DNA of 64,000 nt. Source: UBA2336 sp964404445. Lineage in GTDB: Bacteria > Bacteroidota > Bacteroidia > Cytophagales > Cyclobacteriaceae. Below the pieces are notes generated by a model that had not been told where the DNA came from, did not search any database, and worked only from the letters and a program-made list of their open reading frames with translations. The stretch is taken from assembly GCA_964404445.1 (NCBI GenBank), contig CAYOJW010000007.1, positions 100,914-164,913 on the forward strand, in the 5' to 3' direction. This document shows positions 33,348 through 41,501 of this stretch, one piece after another; positions within the stretch are counted from its first letter, which is position 1, and each line of letters opens with the position of its first letter. The position numbers and the translations under genes are program-made.

Positions 33348-34535
33348 ATGAAAAATAGTTTAAGCCGTACCCTGGCATTGCTTACCTTTTTTATGGTTTG
33401 CAGCCTGTATGCACACGCACAACAGTATTATGCCGTTGTAGGCGCTTTTAGAAACGAAAGCAACGCCATTAAATTTACCGGCTTTGTCAAGAGTCGGTTC
33501 TTTCAGGCCACCTACGAGCTTCACCCTACCCGAAAGCTGTTTTATGTTTATGCCCTTAAATCGGCCAACAAAAAAGAAGTATTAGATCAGGTTAAAAACC
33601 TTCAGGCTGATAAGTTATTCAGCGATGCCTGGTTTTTTAAAGGACAGCTTGGCGCAGAACAACCACCATTAGCTACCGAACCCGTTACGCCTGAGCCTCC
33701 CGATCCTGTAATTGTAACGCTAACGGAAACCCAACTTGTTACGCCTGATTCAACACGTGTTGATGCCGACACAACCATTATTGCCGAAGAACCTACCGTA
33801 ACCGAAACCACACCGGCACAACCCCTGAAAGCCAAAGGCAGGTTTTTCAAATTTGTGATTACTGACCCCTCGGGATTGCCAATCGATGGCATGGTTCATC
33901 ATGTTGATCTCAAAGTAGGGCGCGACCTGGCATCGTACAAATCAAATGAATACAGCGATGTGCCTACTCCGGCCGACCGGAAAGACCCCATGGCGGTTGT
34001 GTGTGGCATTTTTGGATATAAAGAAATCACTCAATTTGTTGACTATAACAATCCTTCGTTTACCGAAGGTGCAACGGTTGATGAAAACGGTGTGTGGGCA
34101 ATTCCGTTTGCATTAGAACGTTTGAAAAAAGGCGACCTGACGGTTATGTACGATGTGTCGTTTTATAAAGATGCCGTTATCATGCTTCCGCAATCGCAAC
34201 AGGAGTTGGATGAACTATTGAACATGATGAACCACAACCCTAACTACGAAATAAAAATTCACGGGCATTGCAATGGTAAGCAAAAACGTAAAATAATCAT
34301 GCTCGGTAAAAACCGGAACTACTTCGACATACAAGGGTCGGAAGATAAAAACGGGACGGCTAAAGAGTTATCGAAATTACGGGCCGAAGCCGTTCGTGAT
34401 TATTTGACTGAGCACGGAGTAGCTAAAAAACGGATGGAAATTATGGAGTGGGGCGCCACGAATATGCTGGTGAAAGAAAACAGCCCCGGGGCACGCTTAA
34501 ACGACCGGATAGAAATTGAAATACTGAAAGATTAG
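33348..34535 (+). CDS. OmpA-family protein with N-terminal SPOR domain
   Basis: A 395-residue exported protein that probably ties the outer membrane to peptidoglycan. ATG 33348 gives a good signal peptide (LALLTFFMVCSLYAHAQ); an upstream in-frame codon at 33324 is not convincing. Residues about 19-105 form a SPOR-like domain (YYAVVGAFRNESNAIKFTG, KLFYVYALKS), which usually binds peptidoglycan stripped of stem peptides. A Thr/Pro-rich linker (about 110-160) follows, then a beta-rich middle. The OmpA-like domain (about 280-395) has YEIKIHGHCNGK, LSKLRAEAVRDYLTEHGV and SPGARLNDRIEIEI, where the usual NRRVE is NDRIE. Confidence 0.88.
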   Translation: MKNSLSRTLALLTFFMVCSLYAHAQQYYAVVGAFRNESNAIKFTGFVKSRFFQATYELHPTRKLFYVYALKSANKKEVLDQVKNLQADKLFSDAWFFKGQLGAEQPPLATEPVTPEPPDPVIVTLTETQLVTPDSTRVDADTTIIAEEPTVTETTPAQPLKAKGRFFKFVITDPSGLPIDGMVHHVDLKVGRDLASYKSNEYSDVPTPADRKDPMAVVCGIFGYKEITQFVDYNNPSFTEGATVDENGVWAIPFALERLKKGDLTVMYDVSFYKDAVIMLPQSQQELDELLNMMNHNPNYEIKIHGHCNGKQKRKIIMLGKNRNYFDIQGSEDKNGTAKELSKLRAEAVRDYLTEHGVAKKRMEIMEWGATNMLVKENSPGARLNDRIEIEILKD

Positions 34536-34545
34536 CCGAAAAACA

Positions 34546-35334
34546 TCAGGTAGTCCACCACCGCAAAAACTTCCCAAACCAGGTTTTCGGTGTAGGGTGT
34601 TTGGTTGCCTGCGTTGAAACTGCGGCCTCGTGTGCGGTACCTTTGGTACGCTTAGCTTTTGGTTGCGCTTGCTTTACTTTGCTATGATAATGCCGCTTGC
34701 GCTTTTCTTTTTCACGCTCTAATTCGGCTAAGCGTTTTTCTTCCTGTTCGCGTGCTTCACGTTGCCGTTGCACTTCTAACGGGTTTTGCCAGGCGCGTTG
34801 CTCCCGGTTATTCCGCTGATTTTTTTGCCGTGCAGGATTCTTCGTTCTGCGCTCACGTCTTTCATCAGCCGGTTGAGTTTCCGTTTCGCCTTCAACCACT
34901 ACCACTGGTTCTTTTTTCTTTGGTTCGGGTAACTCAATTTTTCCCAACACTTTCAAACCGGCAAGTTCAACCTTCTGTACACGGATAACCTCGCCATCTA
35001 CAACAACAGGCTCGGCCTGCGTTTCCGTTTCAACCGGCTGTTGCATGGTTTGTGTTTCGTTCGGTGTTATTTCGGGAGTAACCTCTGTTTCGATTTCTTC
35101 CTCTGAAATACCAACCTGTTCCTGTAAAGGTGCTACCGTTACATCATCGGCAGGGGTTTCGTTGAATATCTCATCCAATCGTTCGGGCGCGAAATGCCGA
35201 ACGATTTGTTCAACGTGAACATCGTCTATGCGGGTGTTCGATCCTTCTTCTGTTTCGATATGTTGGGCGGCCAGAAAATCGACCACTTGCGAAGGGCGAA
35301 GCGACAATTTCCGGGCGAGTTGTCCGAGTCTCAT
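34546..35334 (-). CDS. Free-standing protein resembling the N-terminal region of translation factor IF2
   Basis: A 262-residue protein of unknown function. Its first ~50 residues (MRLGQLARKLSLRPSQVVDFL... ERLDEIF) look like the small IF2 N-terminal domain that begins InfB in this phylum. Around residue 125-140 is VELAGLKVLGKIELPEPKK, like the block that precedes the GTPase part of Bacteroidota InfB. A long Arg/Lys/Glu-rich segment (about 155-245) and an aromatic end (WFGKFLRWWTT) follow. No G domain is present, and there is no sign that the gene was cut. It may bind the ribosome or RNA. It is convergent with the OmpA gene, 10 bases between the stops. Confidence 0.7.
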   Translation of the reverse strand: MRLGQLARKLSLRPSQVVDFLAAQHIETEEGSNTRIDDVHVEQIVRHFAPERLDEIFNETPADDVTVAPLQEQVGISEEEIETEVTPEITPNETQTMQQPVETETQAEPVVVDGEVIRVQKVELAGLKVLGKIELPEPKKKEPVVVVEGETETQPADERRERRTKNPARQKNQRNNREQRAWQNPLEVQRQREAREQEEKRLAELEREKEKRKRHYHSKVKQAQPKAKRTKGTAHEAAVSTQATKHPTPKTWFGKFLRWWTT

Positions 35335-35395
35335 GTGGGTTAATTACAAATCAAACCGCAAATATACCAAACTCGCAATACGCATCAAGGATGGA

Positions 35396-35812
35396 TCATT
35401 CAGGCTTTTTTCGCCATTGCTTTTTCTCAGCCTGTTTCTTTTTGCCGGTTATGCGCGTTTGTACCGAACGCTTAGTGGGTTTGGTAGGCTTTCGTACTTT
35501 GGGTTTAACAAATGCTTTGCGGATAAGGCTGTCGAACTTCTTCAATACAGCATCGCGGTTTTCTAACTGCGAACGGCTTTCCTGCGCTACCAATACCAAC
35601 ACACCATCGGCTGTTAACTGTTTGTGAAGTTTCTGCAAAAGCAATGCGCGCTCGGCTTCTGTTAACAACATGGCTTGTGCGACATGAAACGTTAACGTAA
35701 TTTTCGAGTTTACCTTGTTTACATTTTGTCCGCCCGGGCCGCTGCTTCGTGAGGCCGTTAACTTTATTTCGGGCAACAGCATGGCTGCGGTAAGGGTGCG
35801 TTGCTGCTGCAT
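35396..35812 (-). CDS. arfB: Alternative ribosome-rescue factor ArfB (peptidyl-tRNA hydrolase)
   Basis: Releases the nascent chain from stalled ribosomes that lack a stop codon. The 138-residue protein has the class-I release-factor domain with the catalytic GGQ in SSGPGGQNVNKVNSK and the basic C-terminal tail (KKKQAEKKQWRKKPE) that enters the empty mRNA channel. Size matches E. coli ArfB (140 residues). No stop-codon recognition domain is present, which excludes RF1 and RF2. It sits between the IF2-N-like gene and the SatD-like gene on the same strand. Confidence 0.93.
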   Translation of the reverse strand: MQQQRTLTAAMLLPEIKLTASRSSGPGGQNVNKVNSKITLTFHVAQAMLLTEAERALLLQKLHKQLTADGVLVLVAQESRSQLENRDAVLKKFDSLIRKAFVKPKVRKPTKPTKRSVQTRITGKKKQAEKKQWRKKPE

Positions 35813-35839
35813 GTTATCTAAGTTTGAATGAATACACCA

Positions 35840-36448
35840 TTACAATAACGCTTTTAGCTTTACTCTGAAAATTTTATCAACCTCCATCAACTCGTTAAAG
35901 TAAGCACGCTTTAACCGTCCGCTTACAGCATTTTGTTTGATGCCTAATTTTTTACCGAGGTCATGCTGTACCAGATCGGGTTTTTCGAGGGCGATTTTTA
36001 CAGCTTCGGCCGAGTGGGCTGTCCACTTGTTCATAGCAATGGAGGAAAGCTTCAGGTACAAATTCATATCGGTGTTAAACGCTGCCCAGGGCGTTTTTAC
36101 TGCCAACAGTTGTTTTTCTTTTTTCAGCAATTCAAACTTTTCAGCCGACAGCACAAAAGCCTGTCCGACCGATTCCGTAATGTTTGCTGAACCGTGCCCC
36201 CGCTCGCCAATGCCAATAGCCATACGCACATCAAGCGATTTCGATTTTAACAGGGCTTTGATTTTCATCGCTGCCACAAAGGAATCTTCGGGCTGACTGA
36301 TCTCTACCTGGAAGCTGTTGCCCCGGAAAATTTCCCACTTCTTTGGGTTAGCGCCAATCTTATCCAACTCCCGTTTTAATGGTTTAAGCCAAACCGATGG
36401 TTTGCTTTTGCGGGACTGAACAATGTCGCCAGTGATAATACTGACCAT
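35840..36448 (-). CDS. SatD-family-like protein with C-terminal helix-turn-helix
   Basis: A 202-residue protein. It opens with SIITGDIVQSRKSK, the pattern of SatD-type proteins, followed by IFRGNSFQVEI and VRMAIGIGERGHGSANITESVGQAF, an arrangement reminiscent of nucleotide-cyclase-like folds. The last 60 residues (LVQHDLGKKLGIKQNAVSGRLKRAYFNEL) form a helix-turn-helix. Its function is not known; DNA binding is inferred. A nested palindrome at 36470-36523 directly upstream could be its own operator. Confidence 0.72.
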   Translation of the reverse strand: MVSIITGDIVQSRKSKPSVWLKPLKRELDKIGANPKKWEIFRGNSFQVEISQPEDSFVAAMKIKALLKSKSLDVRMAIGIGERGHGSANITESVGQAFVLSAEKFELLKKEKQLLAVKTPWAAFNTDMNLYLKLSSIAMNKWTAHSAEAVKIALEKPDLVQHDLGKKLGIKQNAVSGRLKRAYFNELMEVDKIFRVKLKALL

Positions 36449-36469
36449 AGCACCGATGGATTAACACAC

Positions 36470-36523
36470 ATATATCACACAAAAAAATGATACGTGCAAC
36501 TATCATTAAATTATGTGATATAT
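36470..36523. promoter_or_regulatory. Nested palindrome upstream of the SatD-like gene
   Basis: Outer arms ATATATCACA (36470-36479) and TGTGATATAT (36514-36523) are perfect inverse complements. Inner arms ATGATA (36487-36492) and TATCAT (36501-36506) share the same centre, with GTGCAC-like CGTGCAAC between. The ATG of the SatD-like gene is at 36448, so the element spans about -22 to -75. It resembles an operator bound by two dimers. Confidence 0.65.
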
Positions 36524-36533
36524 ATGATAATCT

Positions 36534-36624
36534 CGTCATGTCGAACGCAGTGAGACATCCCGTCAATTAGCATTCAAAATCGGGACATCTCACTGCGTTC
36601 GATGTGACGTGGTTTATTATTTTA
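36534..36624. repeat. Palindromic element, core-only copy B
   Basis: This copy has the inner palindrome of the elements at 9536 and 50096 (arms TCGAACGCAGTGAGACATCCC and near-complement) and the adjoining GTGGTTTATTATTTT on one side. It lacks the outer GGCTGTATCAAAA arms and lies in inverted orientation to the other two. It sits between the SatD-like gene and the cold-shock gene. Confidence 0.9.
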
Positions 36625-36643
36625 AGTTATGAATCCTTTTCCG

Positions 36644-37087
36644 TTAACGGGCAATCTTAACCTTTACCGCATTCAATCCTTTGTGCCCCATTTCCACTTC
36701 AAAGGTAACCTTGTTGTTTTCTTTGATGGGTTCGGTAAGGCCGTTCACGTGAACGAAAATACTTTCCTGCGTATCAGAGTCTTTAATAAAGCCGTATCCT
36801 TTCGAATCATTAAAAAAGGTTACGGTACCTTTCCGGACAGGATCGGCCTTGGTATCGGTTTGCCGGGCTATACCAATGCGTATATCTTCTTCTTTGATTA
36901 CCTTTTTCTTGGTTGGGTCTGGGGGGGTCGATGTGAAGTTGCCATCTTCATCGACATACATAATCATGTCGTCAAGAGATTTACCTTCTTTAGCACTCGC
37001 TTTACGTTCTTCTTTGCGTTGCTCTTTCTCTTTTTTCCTTTTCTTTTTACGGTCTTCGTTTTCTTTTTTGCTCCAGGTTTCGGCCAT
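36644..37087 (-). CDS. Cold-shock-domain protein with charged N-terminal extension
   Basis: A 147-residue RNA/DNA-binding protein. The cold-shock domain is at the C-terminus (about 84-147): RKGTVTFFNDSKGYGFIKD and ESIFVHVNGL are the RNP1 and RNP2 motifs. The N-terminal half is a long Lys/Glu/Arg-rich helix (about 4-45) and a linker with DMIMYVDEDGNFTSTPPDP. Bacteroidota often carry this longer form beside the ~65-residue CspA type. It probably acts as an RNA chaperone. Confidence 0.93.
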   Translation of the reverse strand: MAETWSKKENEDRKKKRKKEKEQRKEERKASAKEGKSLDDMIMYVDEDGNFTSTPPDPTKKKVIKEEDIRIGIARQTDTKADPVRKGTVTFFNDSKGYGFIKDSDTQESIFVHVNGLTEPIKENNKVTFEVEMGHKGLNAVKVKIAR

Positions 37088-37157
37088 AATTAATGTTCAG
37101 TAGTGTGTTTATTGCGCAAAAATAAGAATAATTCGCTAATATATAACGTTTTACGTT

Positions 37158-38411
37158 TTACACCTTGCGGAATATAGCCGTAGCGTTGTGGCCGCCAAAC
37201 CCGAAGGTGTTGCTCATGGCTACGCGCACATCGTGTTTCATGGGGGTTCCTGCAATGATGTTAAGCCCGGCCGGTAAATCGGGATCTAAGTTTTGTGTAT
37301 TGATGGTTGCCGGAACAATGCCCTCTGTAATGGTTTTAATACTGATAATGGCTTCCATCGCACCGGCAGCACCCAGCATGTGCCCTACCGATGATTTCGT
37401 GGCGCTGATCAACAGCTTTTTCGTATGTGCTCCAAATAATGATGCCACGGCTTTCATCTCACTTTCATCGCCTTTGGGTGTTGACGTTGCATGGGGATTC
37501 AGGTAGTCAACATCTTCGCATTGAAGTCCTGCATCTTCTAACGCCCACTTCATACCCAACTGCGCCCCTTTCCCTTCGGGATGCGTTGCCGTGATGTGGT
37601 ACGCATCGCCCGACATACCTCCGCCTGCTACTTCGGCATATATACGGGCACCTCTGCGTTTGGCGTGTTCATATTCTTCAAGGATTAATGTGCCCGAGCC
37701 CTCGCCCATCACAAACCCATCACGGCTTACATCGAACGGGCGCGAGGCCGTGGCCGGATCATCGTTTCGGGTCGATAAAGCTTTTAACGCATTAAAGCCG
37801 CCTATACCGGCTTCGTTAATGGCAGCTTCCGATCCTCCGGTTACGATCACATCGGCTTTGCCCCAACGGATATAATTCATTGCATCGATAATAGCCGTGG
37901 TTGACGTAGCACAGGCCGACACGGTAGTGAAGTTAGGCCCCATAAAACCGTACCTGATTGAAATCCATCCGGAAGCTATATCAACAATAACTTTGGGGAT
38001 GAAGAATGGGTTTAGCCGAGGTGTGCCATCGCCTTTGGCAAAATCAATCACTTCGTTTTGAAAGGTTTGAAACCCGCCATTGCCCGATCCCCAAATAACA
38101 CCTACACGGGTTTTATCGATGGTGTCTAAATTTAAGCCCGAATCGGTTAATGCTTCCTGCGTACTGGCCAACGCATATTGCGTAAACGGGTCGTACTTAC
38201 GCACCTCGGCTTTCTCGAAATAATTCAGGGGATCATACCCTTTCAGTTCGCAGGCAAACTTTGTTTTAAATTTCGATGTATCGAAATGGGTAATGGGAGC
38301 CGCCCCGCTTTTTCCACTGATTAGATTACTCCAAAACTCAGGCACTGTATTGCCCAAAGGCGATAATGCGCCTAATCCTGTTACCACTACCCTGCGTTGT
38401 TGCAAGCCCAT
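37158..38411 (-). CDS. fabF: 3-oxoacyl-[acyl-carrier-protein] synthase II
   Basis: Condenses malonyl-ACP with acyl-ACP in fatty-acid elongation. The 417-residue protein has the thiolase-fold triad: Cys167 in TTVSACATST, a His in NPHATSTPKGD and the Lys/His of KSSVGHMLGAAGA. It starts QRRVVVTGLGALSPLGNTV and ends SNTFGFGGHNATAIFRK, both typical. No acpP or rnc is adjacent on this strand, although these commonly flank fabF in relatives. The downstream neighbour is the cold-shock gene. Confidence 0.96.
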   Translation of the reverse strand: MGLQQRRVVVTGLGALSPLGNTVPEFWSNLISGKSGAAPITHFDTSKFKTKFACELKGYDPLNYFEKAEVRKYDPFTQYALASTQEALTDSGLNLDTIDKTRVGVIWGSGNGGFQTFQNEVIDFAKGDGTPRLNPFFIPKVIVDIASGWISIRYGFMGPNFTTVSACATSTTAIIDAMNYIRWGKADVIVTGGSEAAINEAGIGGFNALKALSTRNDDPATASRPFDVSRDGFVMGEGSGTLILEEYEHAKRRGARIYAEVAGGGMSGDAYHITATHPEGKGAQLGMKWALEDAGLQCEDVDYLNPHATSTPKGDESEMKAVASLFGAHTKKLLISATKSSVGHMLGAAGAMEAIISIKTITEGIVPATINTQNLDPDLPAGLNIIAGTPMKHDVRVAMSNTFGFGGHNATAIFRKV

Positions 38412-38503
38412 AAGTATGCTGTATTAAATCCGGTGCAATAATACGGCATCAAAATCAATCCGCACAGGCAATCGATCTCGATAAACTCTAAAGTTTTTAT
38501 TGC

Positions 38504-39631
38504 TTAAACTTCAAATAATCCCACAAAATCCCTGAAATTTTCTTTTGTGATAACTTCAAAACCGGCATTATAAGTTTTGACGAAGTTAGACGGTATTGTT
38601 GTTTTGGCTTTCGGTTTCCATTTGAATTCAAAGCCCGTAATTTTTCCATCAGCTTCTTCTACATAGTCGATTTCCTGTTGCTGTTTAGTCCGCCAAAAAT
38701 AGTGGTTGCAATAGTGGTTGTGATAACTATTCCGTTTGCGTCTTTCCGACATCAGGAAGTTTTCCCACAACGCACCAACATCATTCCGTAGTCCGATCGG
38801 GTTAAAGTTTTGAATAATGGCATTGCGAACACCGTTATCATAAAAATAAATTTTACGATTGGTTTTGATTTCGTTGCGAAGGTTTCGGCTGAACGAGGTA
38901 AGCGGATAAACGATGTACGAAAGCTCCAACAAATGGATGTAGCTCGCAACGGTATTCTTATCAACTCCCGTTAGTTGTGCTATTTCATTGTAACTAACTT
39001 CACTACCCACTTGAAATGCCAATGCCTGAAGGATTTTTTCAAGAATTTCAGGCTTCTTGATATTAGCAAACGACAGAATATCTCTAAACAGATAGCTTTG
39101 GGTGATTTCGTTTAAAATCGTTCTTTCTTCCCCCCGGTTATTCATTACATCGGGGTAAAACCCATATATCAAGCGGTTTTCTAAATCGCTTGTTGCACTT
39201 AAATACCCGGCCGATTTTTCGTATTCTTCATACGAAATCGGGAAAAGAAAATACTCAAACTTTCTTCCTGTTAACGATTCGCTGGTTTGATTACGCAATT
39301 CAAAAGCTGATGAGCCGCTCATTACCAACTGAACATTTTTGAATTGGTCATGAATAATTTTAGCCGTTAAGCCAATGTTTTCAATCCGTTGTGCTTCATC
39401 GATAAAAACAATGTTTGCATTCCCGACAATCGTTTCGATCTCTTTGGTATTCGGATTGGTTAATCGCTCTCTTACCAAAGGATCGTCACCGTCCAAAAAC
39501 AAAAAATCCTTTCCACTCAACACTTCGTTGATAAGTGTTGTTTTCCCTACTTGTCGTGGCCCGATAACGATAATGGTTTTTCCTTTGAACAACCTACCGG
39601 AAATTGAGTCTTTAATAGTTCGCCTAACCAT
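38504..39631 (-). CDS. AAA+ ATPase with DUF4143 C-terminal domain
   Basis: A 375-residue protein of the common AAA_14/DUF4143 family, whose role is not settled. The ATPase part (about 1-170) has Walker A VIGPRQVGKTTL, Walker B ANIVFIDEAQRI and sensor-like VMSGSSAFEL. A winged-helix-like stretch (EIAQLTGVDKNTVASYIHLLE) follows. The C-terminal DUF4143 part has ENFLMSERRKRN and a nuclease-like EIDYVEEADGKITGFEFKWK, whose E...EFKWK pattern recalls PD-(D/E)XK folds. Such genes move readily between genomes. TTCACCAA motifs flank its start. Confidence 0.9.
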   Translation of the reverse strand: MVRRTIKDSISGRLFKGKTIIVIGPRQVGKTTLINEVLSGKDFLFLDGDDPLVRERLTNPNTKEIETIVGNANIVFIDEAQRIENIGLTAKIIHDQFKNVQLVMSGSSAFELRNQTSESLTGRKFEYFLFPISYEEYEKSAGYLSATSDLENRLIYGFYPDVMNNRGEERTILNEITQSYLFRDILSFANIKKPEILEKILQALAFQVGSEVSYNEIAQLTGVDKNTVASYIHLLELSYIVYPLTSFSRNLRNEIKTNRKIYFYDNGVRNAIIQNFNPIGLRNDVGALWENFLMSERRKRNSYHNHYCNHYFWRTKQQQEIDYVEEADGKITGFEFKWKPKAKTTIPSNFVKTYNAGFEVITKENFRDFVGLFEV

Positions 39632-39645
39632 AGATTTTATTTCAA

Positions 39646-39705
39646 TTCACCAAAAGTAAGTCTTTTTAGTGATTATATTCACCAATAGTTATGCTATTTG
39701 GTGAA
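39646..39705. promoter_or_regulatory. TTCACCAA motifs upstream of the AAA+ ATPase gene
   Basis: TTCACCAA occurs at 39646 and again at 39678, and its complement TTGGTGAA at 39698-39705. The last two make a 28-base palindrome with one extra base in one arm. All lie within 75 bases of the ATPase start codon at 39631, so a regulator may bind here. No ATPase-independent gene starts nearby until Hsp20 at 39869. Confidence 0.5.
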
Positions 39706-39868
39706 AAAAACATTAATCTGAAAATAGGCTATAACTGCACTATCTCCGGTTTTATGCCATATTTTCAGCCTCAGCATATAAAAAAATCACTAAAAAGGCC
39801 GTTTTGACCGGTTTAAAAGTTGGTATGGCTATTGACCGTATTGGCAAAAGTGAAAGGAGGAATACGTG

Positions 39869-40246
39869 ATGAAGCCCAAAAAATTAAAAGATTTACTTAC
39901 TTCGGTGGATATTCTGAATACGCTACACGGTGGCGTAAGCGAACCCAGTGTTATACTGCGTAAAGAAACAGACCGCCACGAAGTGCACGTGCGTGTACCC
40001 GGTATCGATAAAGAAAGTTTACAGGCCGAAGTGCATAACAACGAGTTGATCATTTTTTACATGATCCCGTTGCAATCGGATGGAAAACAGGTTCAGCTAC
40101 CGCAGATTGTTTATAATCAGGCAATCCCTCACTTCATCGAAATCAGCGGCATACAGGCGCATTATGAAGATAACAATATGCTGATTGTTGAATTGCCCTT
40201 CAACGAGTTTTCAAATGGATACACTAAAACGATTAAAGCAAATTAA
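39869..40246 (+). CDS. Hsp20/alpha-crystallin-family small heat-shock protein
   Basis: A 125-residue chaperone-like protein. The alpha-crystallin domain spans about 25-120: RKETDRHEVHVRVPGIDKESLQAEVHNNELIIFY in two strands, then HFIEISGIQAHYEDNNMLIVELPF, which includes the terminal I-x-V/L-like strand. It is somewhat divergent and lacks the A-x-x-x-n-G-v-L motif in its usual form. A true Shine-Dalgarno AGGAGG (39855-39860) lies eight bases from the ATG at 39869, which is uncommon in this phylum and decides the start against the GTG at 39866. A strong terminator follows. Confidence 0.82.
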   Translation: MKPKKLKDLLTSVDILNTLHGGVSEPSVILRKETDRHEVHVRVPGIDKESLQAEVHNNELIIFYMIPLQSDGKQVQLPQIVYNQAIPHFIEISGIQAHYEDNNMLIVELPFNEFSNGYTKTIKAN

Positions 40247-40276
40247 TACAGTATAGGTTTAGGTTTAAGGTTAGGT

Positions 40277-40310
40277 CGTCTGTCGAATATCCGGCAGACG
40301 ATTTTTTTTT
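40277..40310 (+). terminator. Intrinsic terminator of the Hsp20 gene
   Basis: CGTCTGTCG (40277-40285) and CGGCAGACG (40292-40300) pair over nine positions, one of them U-G, around a six-base loop, and nine T residues follow at 40302-40310. Confidence 0.85.
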
Positions 40311-40313
40311 GAG

Positions 40314-40342
40314 TTGTTACAACTATGCATTTATTATTTTTG
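40314..40342 (+). promoter_or_regulatory. Promoter of the MBL-hydrolase gene
   Basis: TTG at 40314-40316, 18 bases, then TATTTTTG at 40335-40342 fits the Bacteroidota consensus. Transcription would begin at about the ATG (40348), so the mRNA may be nearly leaderless, and upstream starts such as TTG 40309 are excluded. Confidence 0.55.
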
Positions 40343-40347
40343 CTGCC

Positions 40348-41190
40348 ATGTCACTTGAGATCGCTTCGCTGAATTCGGGCAGTAACGGTAATTGCTATTA
40401 CATCGGCAACCACGATGAAGCCGTGTTGATTGATGTGGGTATCTCGTGCCGCGAAGTCGAAAAACGATTACAACGTCTAAACATTCCGATAAACCGAATC
40501 AAGGCCGTGTTTATCAGCCACGAACATGGTGACCATATTCATGGCGTAACCGCGCTTTCAAAAAGATATAAGCTGCCGGTATATATTACCGAAGACACTG
40601 CACGGGCAGGCAACGTAAAACTGTTACCCGAATGCAGGTATTCGTTTAGCGCGTATCAACCGGTAACTATTGGCAACCTGGCGGTTACGGCATTTCCCAA
40701 ACACCACGATGCCAGCGACCCGCATAGCTTTATTGTCGGTAACAACGATGTAACCATTGGCGTTTTTACCGACATCGGTGTTTCGTGCAACCACGTAGCA
40801 CAGCATTTTGCCCAATGCCATGCCGCTTTTTTAGAAAGTAATTACGATGAAACCATGCTGGAAAACGGTCCTTACCCGGTTCATCTTAAAAACAGAATCC
40901 GCAACGGTAATGGTCACCTTTCTAACAAACAGGCGGTGAAACTTTTTCAGGAACACCGGCCGGCTTATATGACACACTTGTTTCTTTCGCACCTGTCGCG
41001 GAATAACAACAGGCCTTCGCTGGTAGAAGATTTATTTCAGGCGATAGCCGGTACTACCGAAATGATTGTTGCCCCACGCGACCGTGAAACCCCGTTGTAT
41101 CGAATCGAAAACCTGTTGGGTATAAAAAGTAAACGGGTGTTACCACCCGTTACATTTCAAGTTCAACAACTATCGTTGTTCAATGGCTAA
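40348..41190 (+). CDS. MBL-fold metallo-hydrolase, YycJ-like
   Basis: A 280-residue metallo-beta-lactamase-fold enzyme. It begins MSLEIASLNSGSNGNCYYIG, the hallmark of the YycJ/WalJ branch, followed by VLIDVGISC, the zinc motif SHEHGDHIHG, HHDASDPHSFIV, a metal Asp in VFTDIG and SHLSRNNNRP near the end. In Firmicutes the relative has 5' exonuclease activity and links DNA repair with wall control; the role in Bacteroidota is not known. It overlaps the convergent HPF-like gene by four bases. Confidence 0.9.
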   Translation: MSLEIASLNSGSNGNCYYIGNHDEAVLIDVGISCREVEKRLQRLNIPINRIKAVFISHEHGDHIHGVTALSKRYKLPVYITEDTARAGNVKLLPECRYSFSAYQPVTIGNLAVTAFPKHHDASDPHSFIVGNNDVTIGVFTDIGVSCNHVAQHFAQCHAAFLESNYDETMLENGPYPVHLKNRIRNGNGHLSNKQAVKLFQEHRPAYMTHLFLSHLSRNNNRPSLVEDLFQAIAGTTEMIVAPRDRETPLYRIENLLGIKSKRVLPPVTFQVQQLSLFNG

Positions 41191-41501
41191 TGATTGCGCA
41201 TTTTGCCTAACGATGTTTCAAGCACTTTGGTGATCTTATCGATTGCACCGCTCAGGGCATCGTCAATAGTAGAGGCCGTGTTGGTTACGGCTACCGGGTT
41301 TTTACCTTTTAGTTTGGTTTCTATTAAACATCGTTTGTCGTCATCACCGCCTTTCGCGCCATTCTCATCTTTCAAATGAACTTCCACGCGGGTAATGTGT
41401 TCGTCAAAACGATCGAGTTCGGCTTGTAGGGTTGTTCTGCAATACTCAATCAGCCGATCGCTGTTTTTGATGTTCTTATCGGTGTTCACTTCTACCAACA
41501 T
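41187..41501 (-). CDS. HPF/RaiA-family ribosome-associated protein
   Basis: A 104-residue protein that probably binds the 30S subunit and protects idle ribosomes. The sigma-54 modulation/S30EA fold is visible in EVHLKDENGAKGGDDDKRCLIETKLKG and the final helix DDALSGAIDKITKVLETSLGKM. It is the short type, lacking the dimerisation tail of long HPF. The GGDDDKR loop is unusual. It is convergent with the MBL gene, and the two stop codons overlap. Confidence 0.8.
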   Translation of the reverse strand: MLVEVNTDKNIKNSDRLIEYCRTTLQAELDRFDEHITRVEVHLKDENGAKGGDDDKRCLIETKLKGKNPVAVTNTASTIDDALSGAIDKITKVLETSLGKMRNH

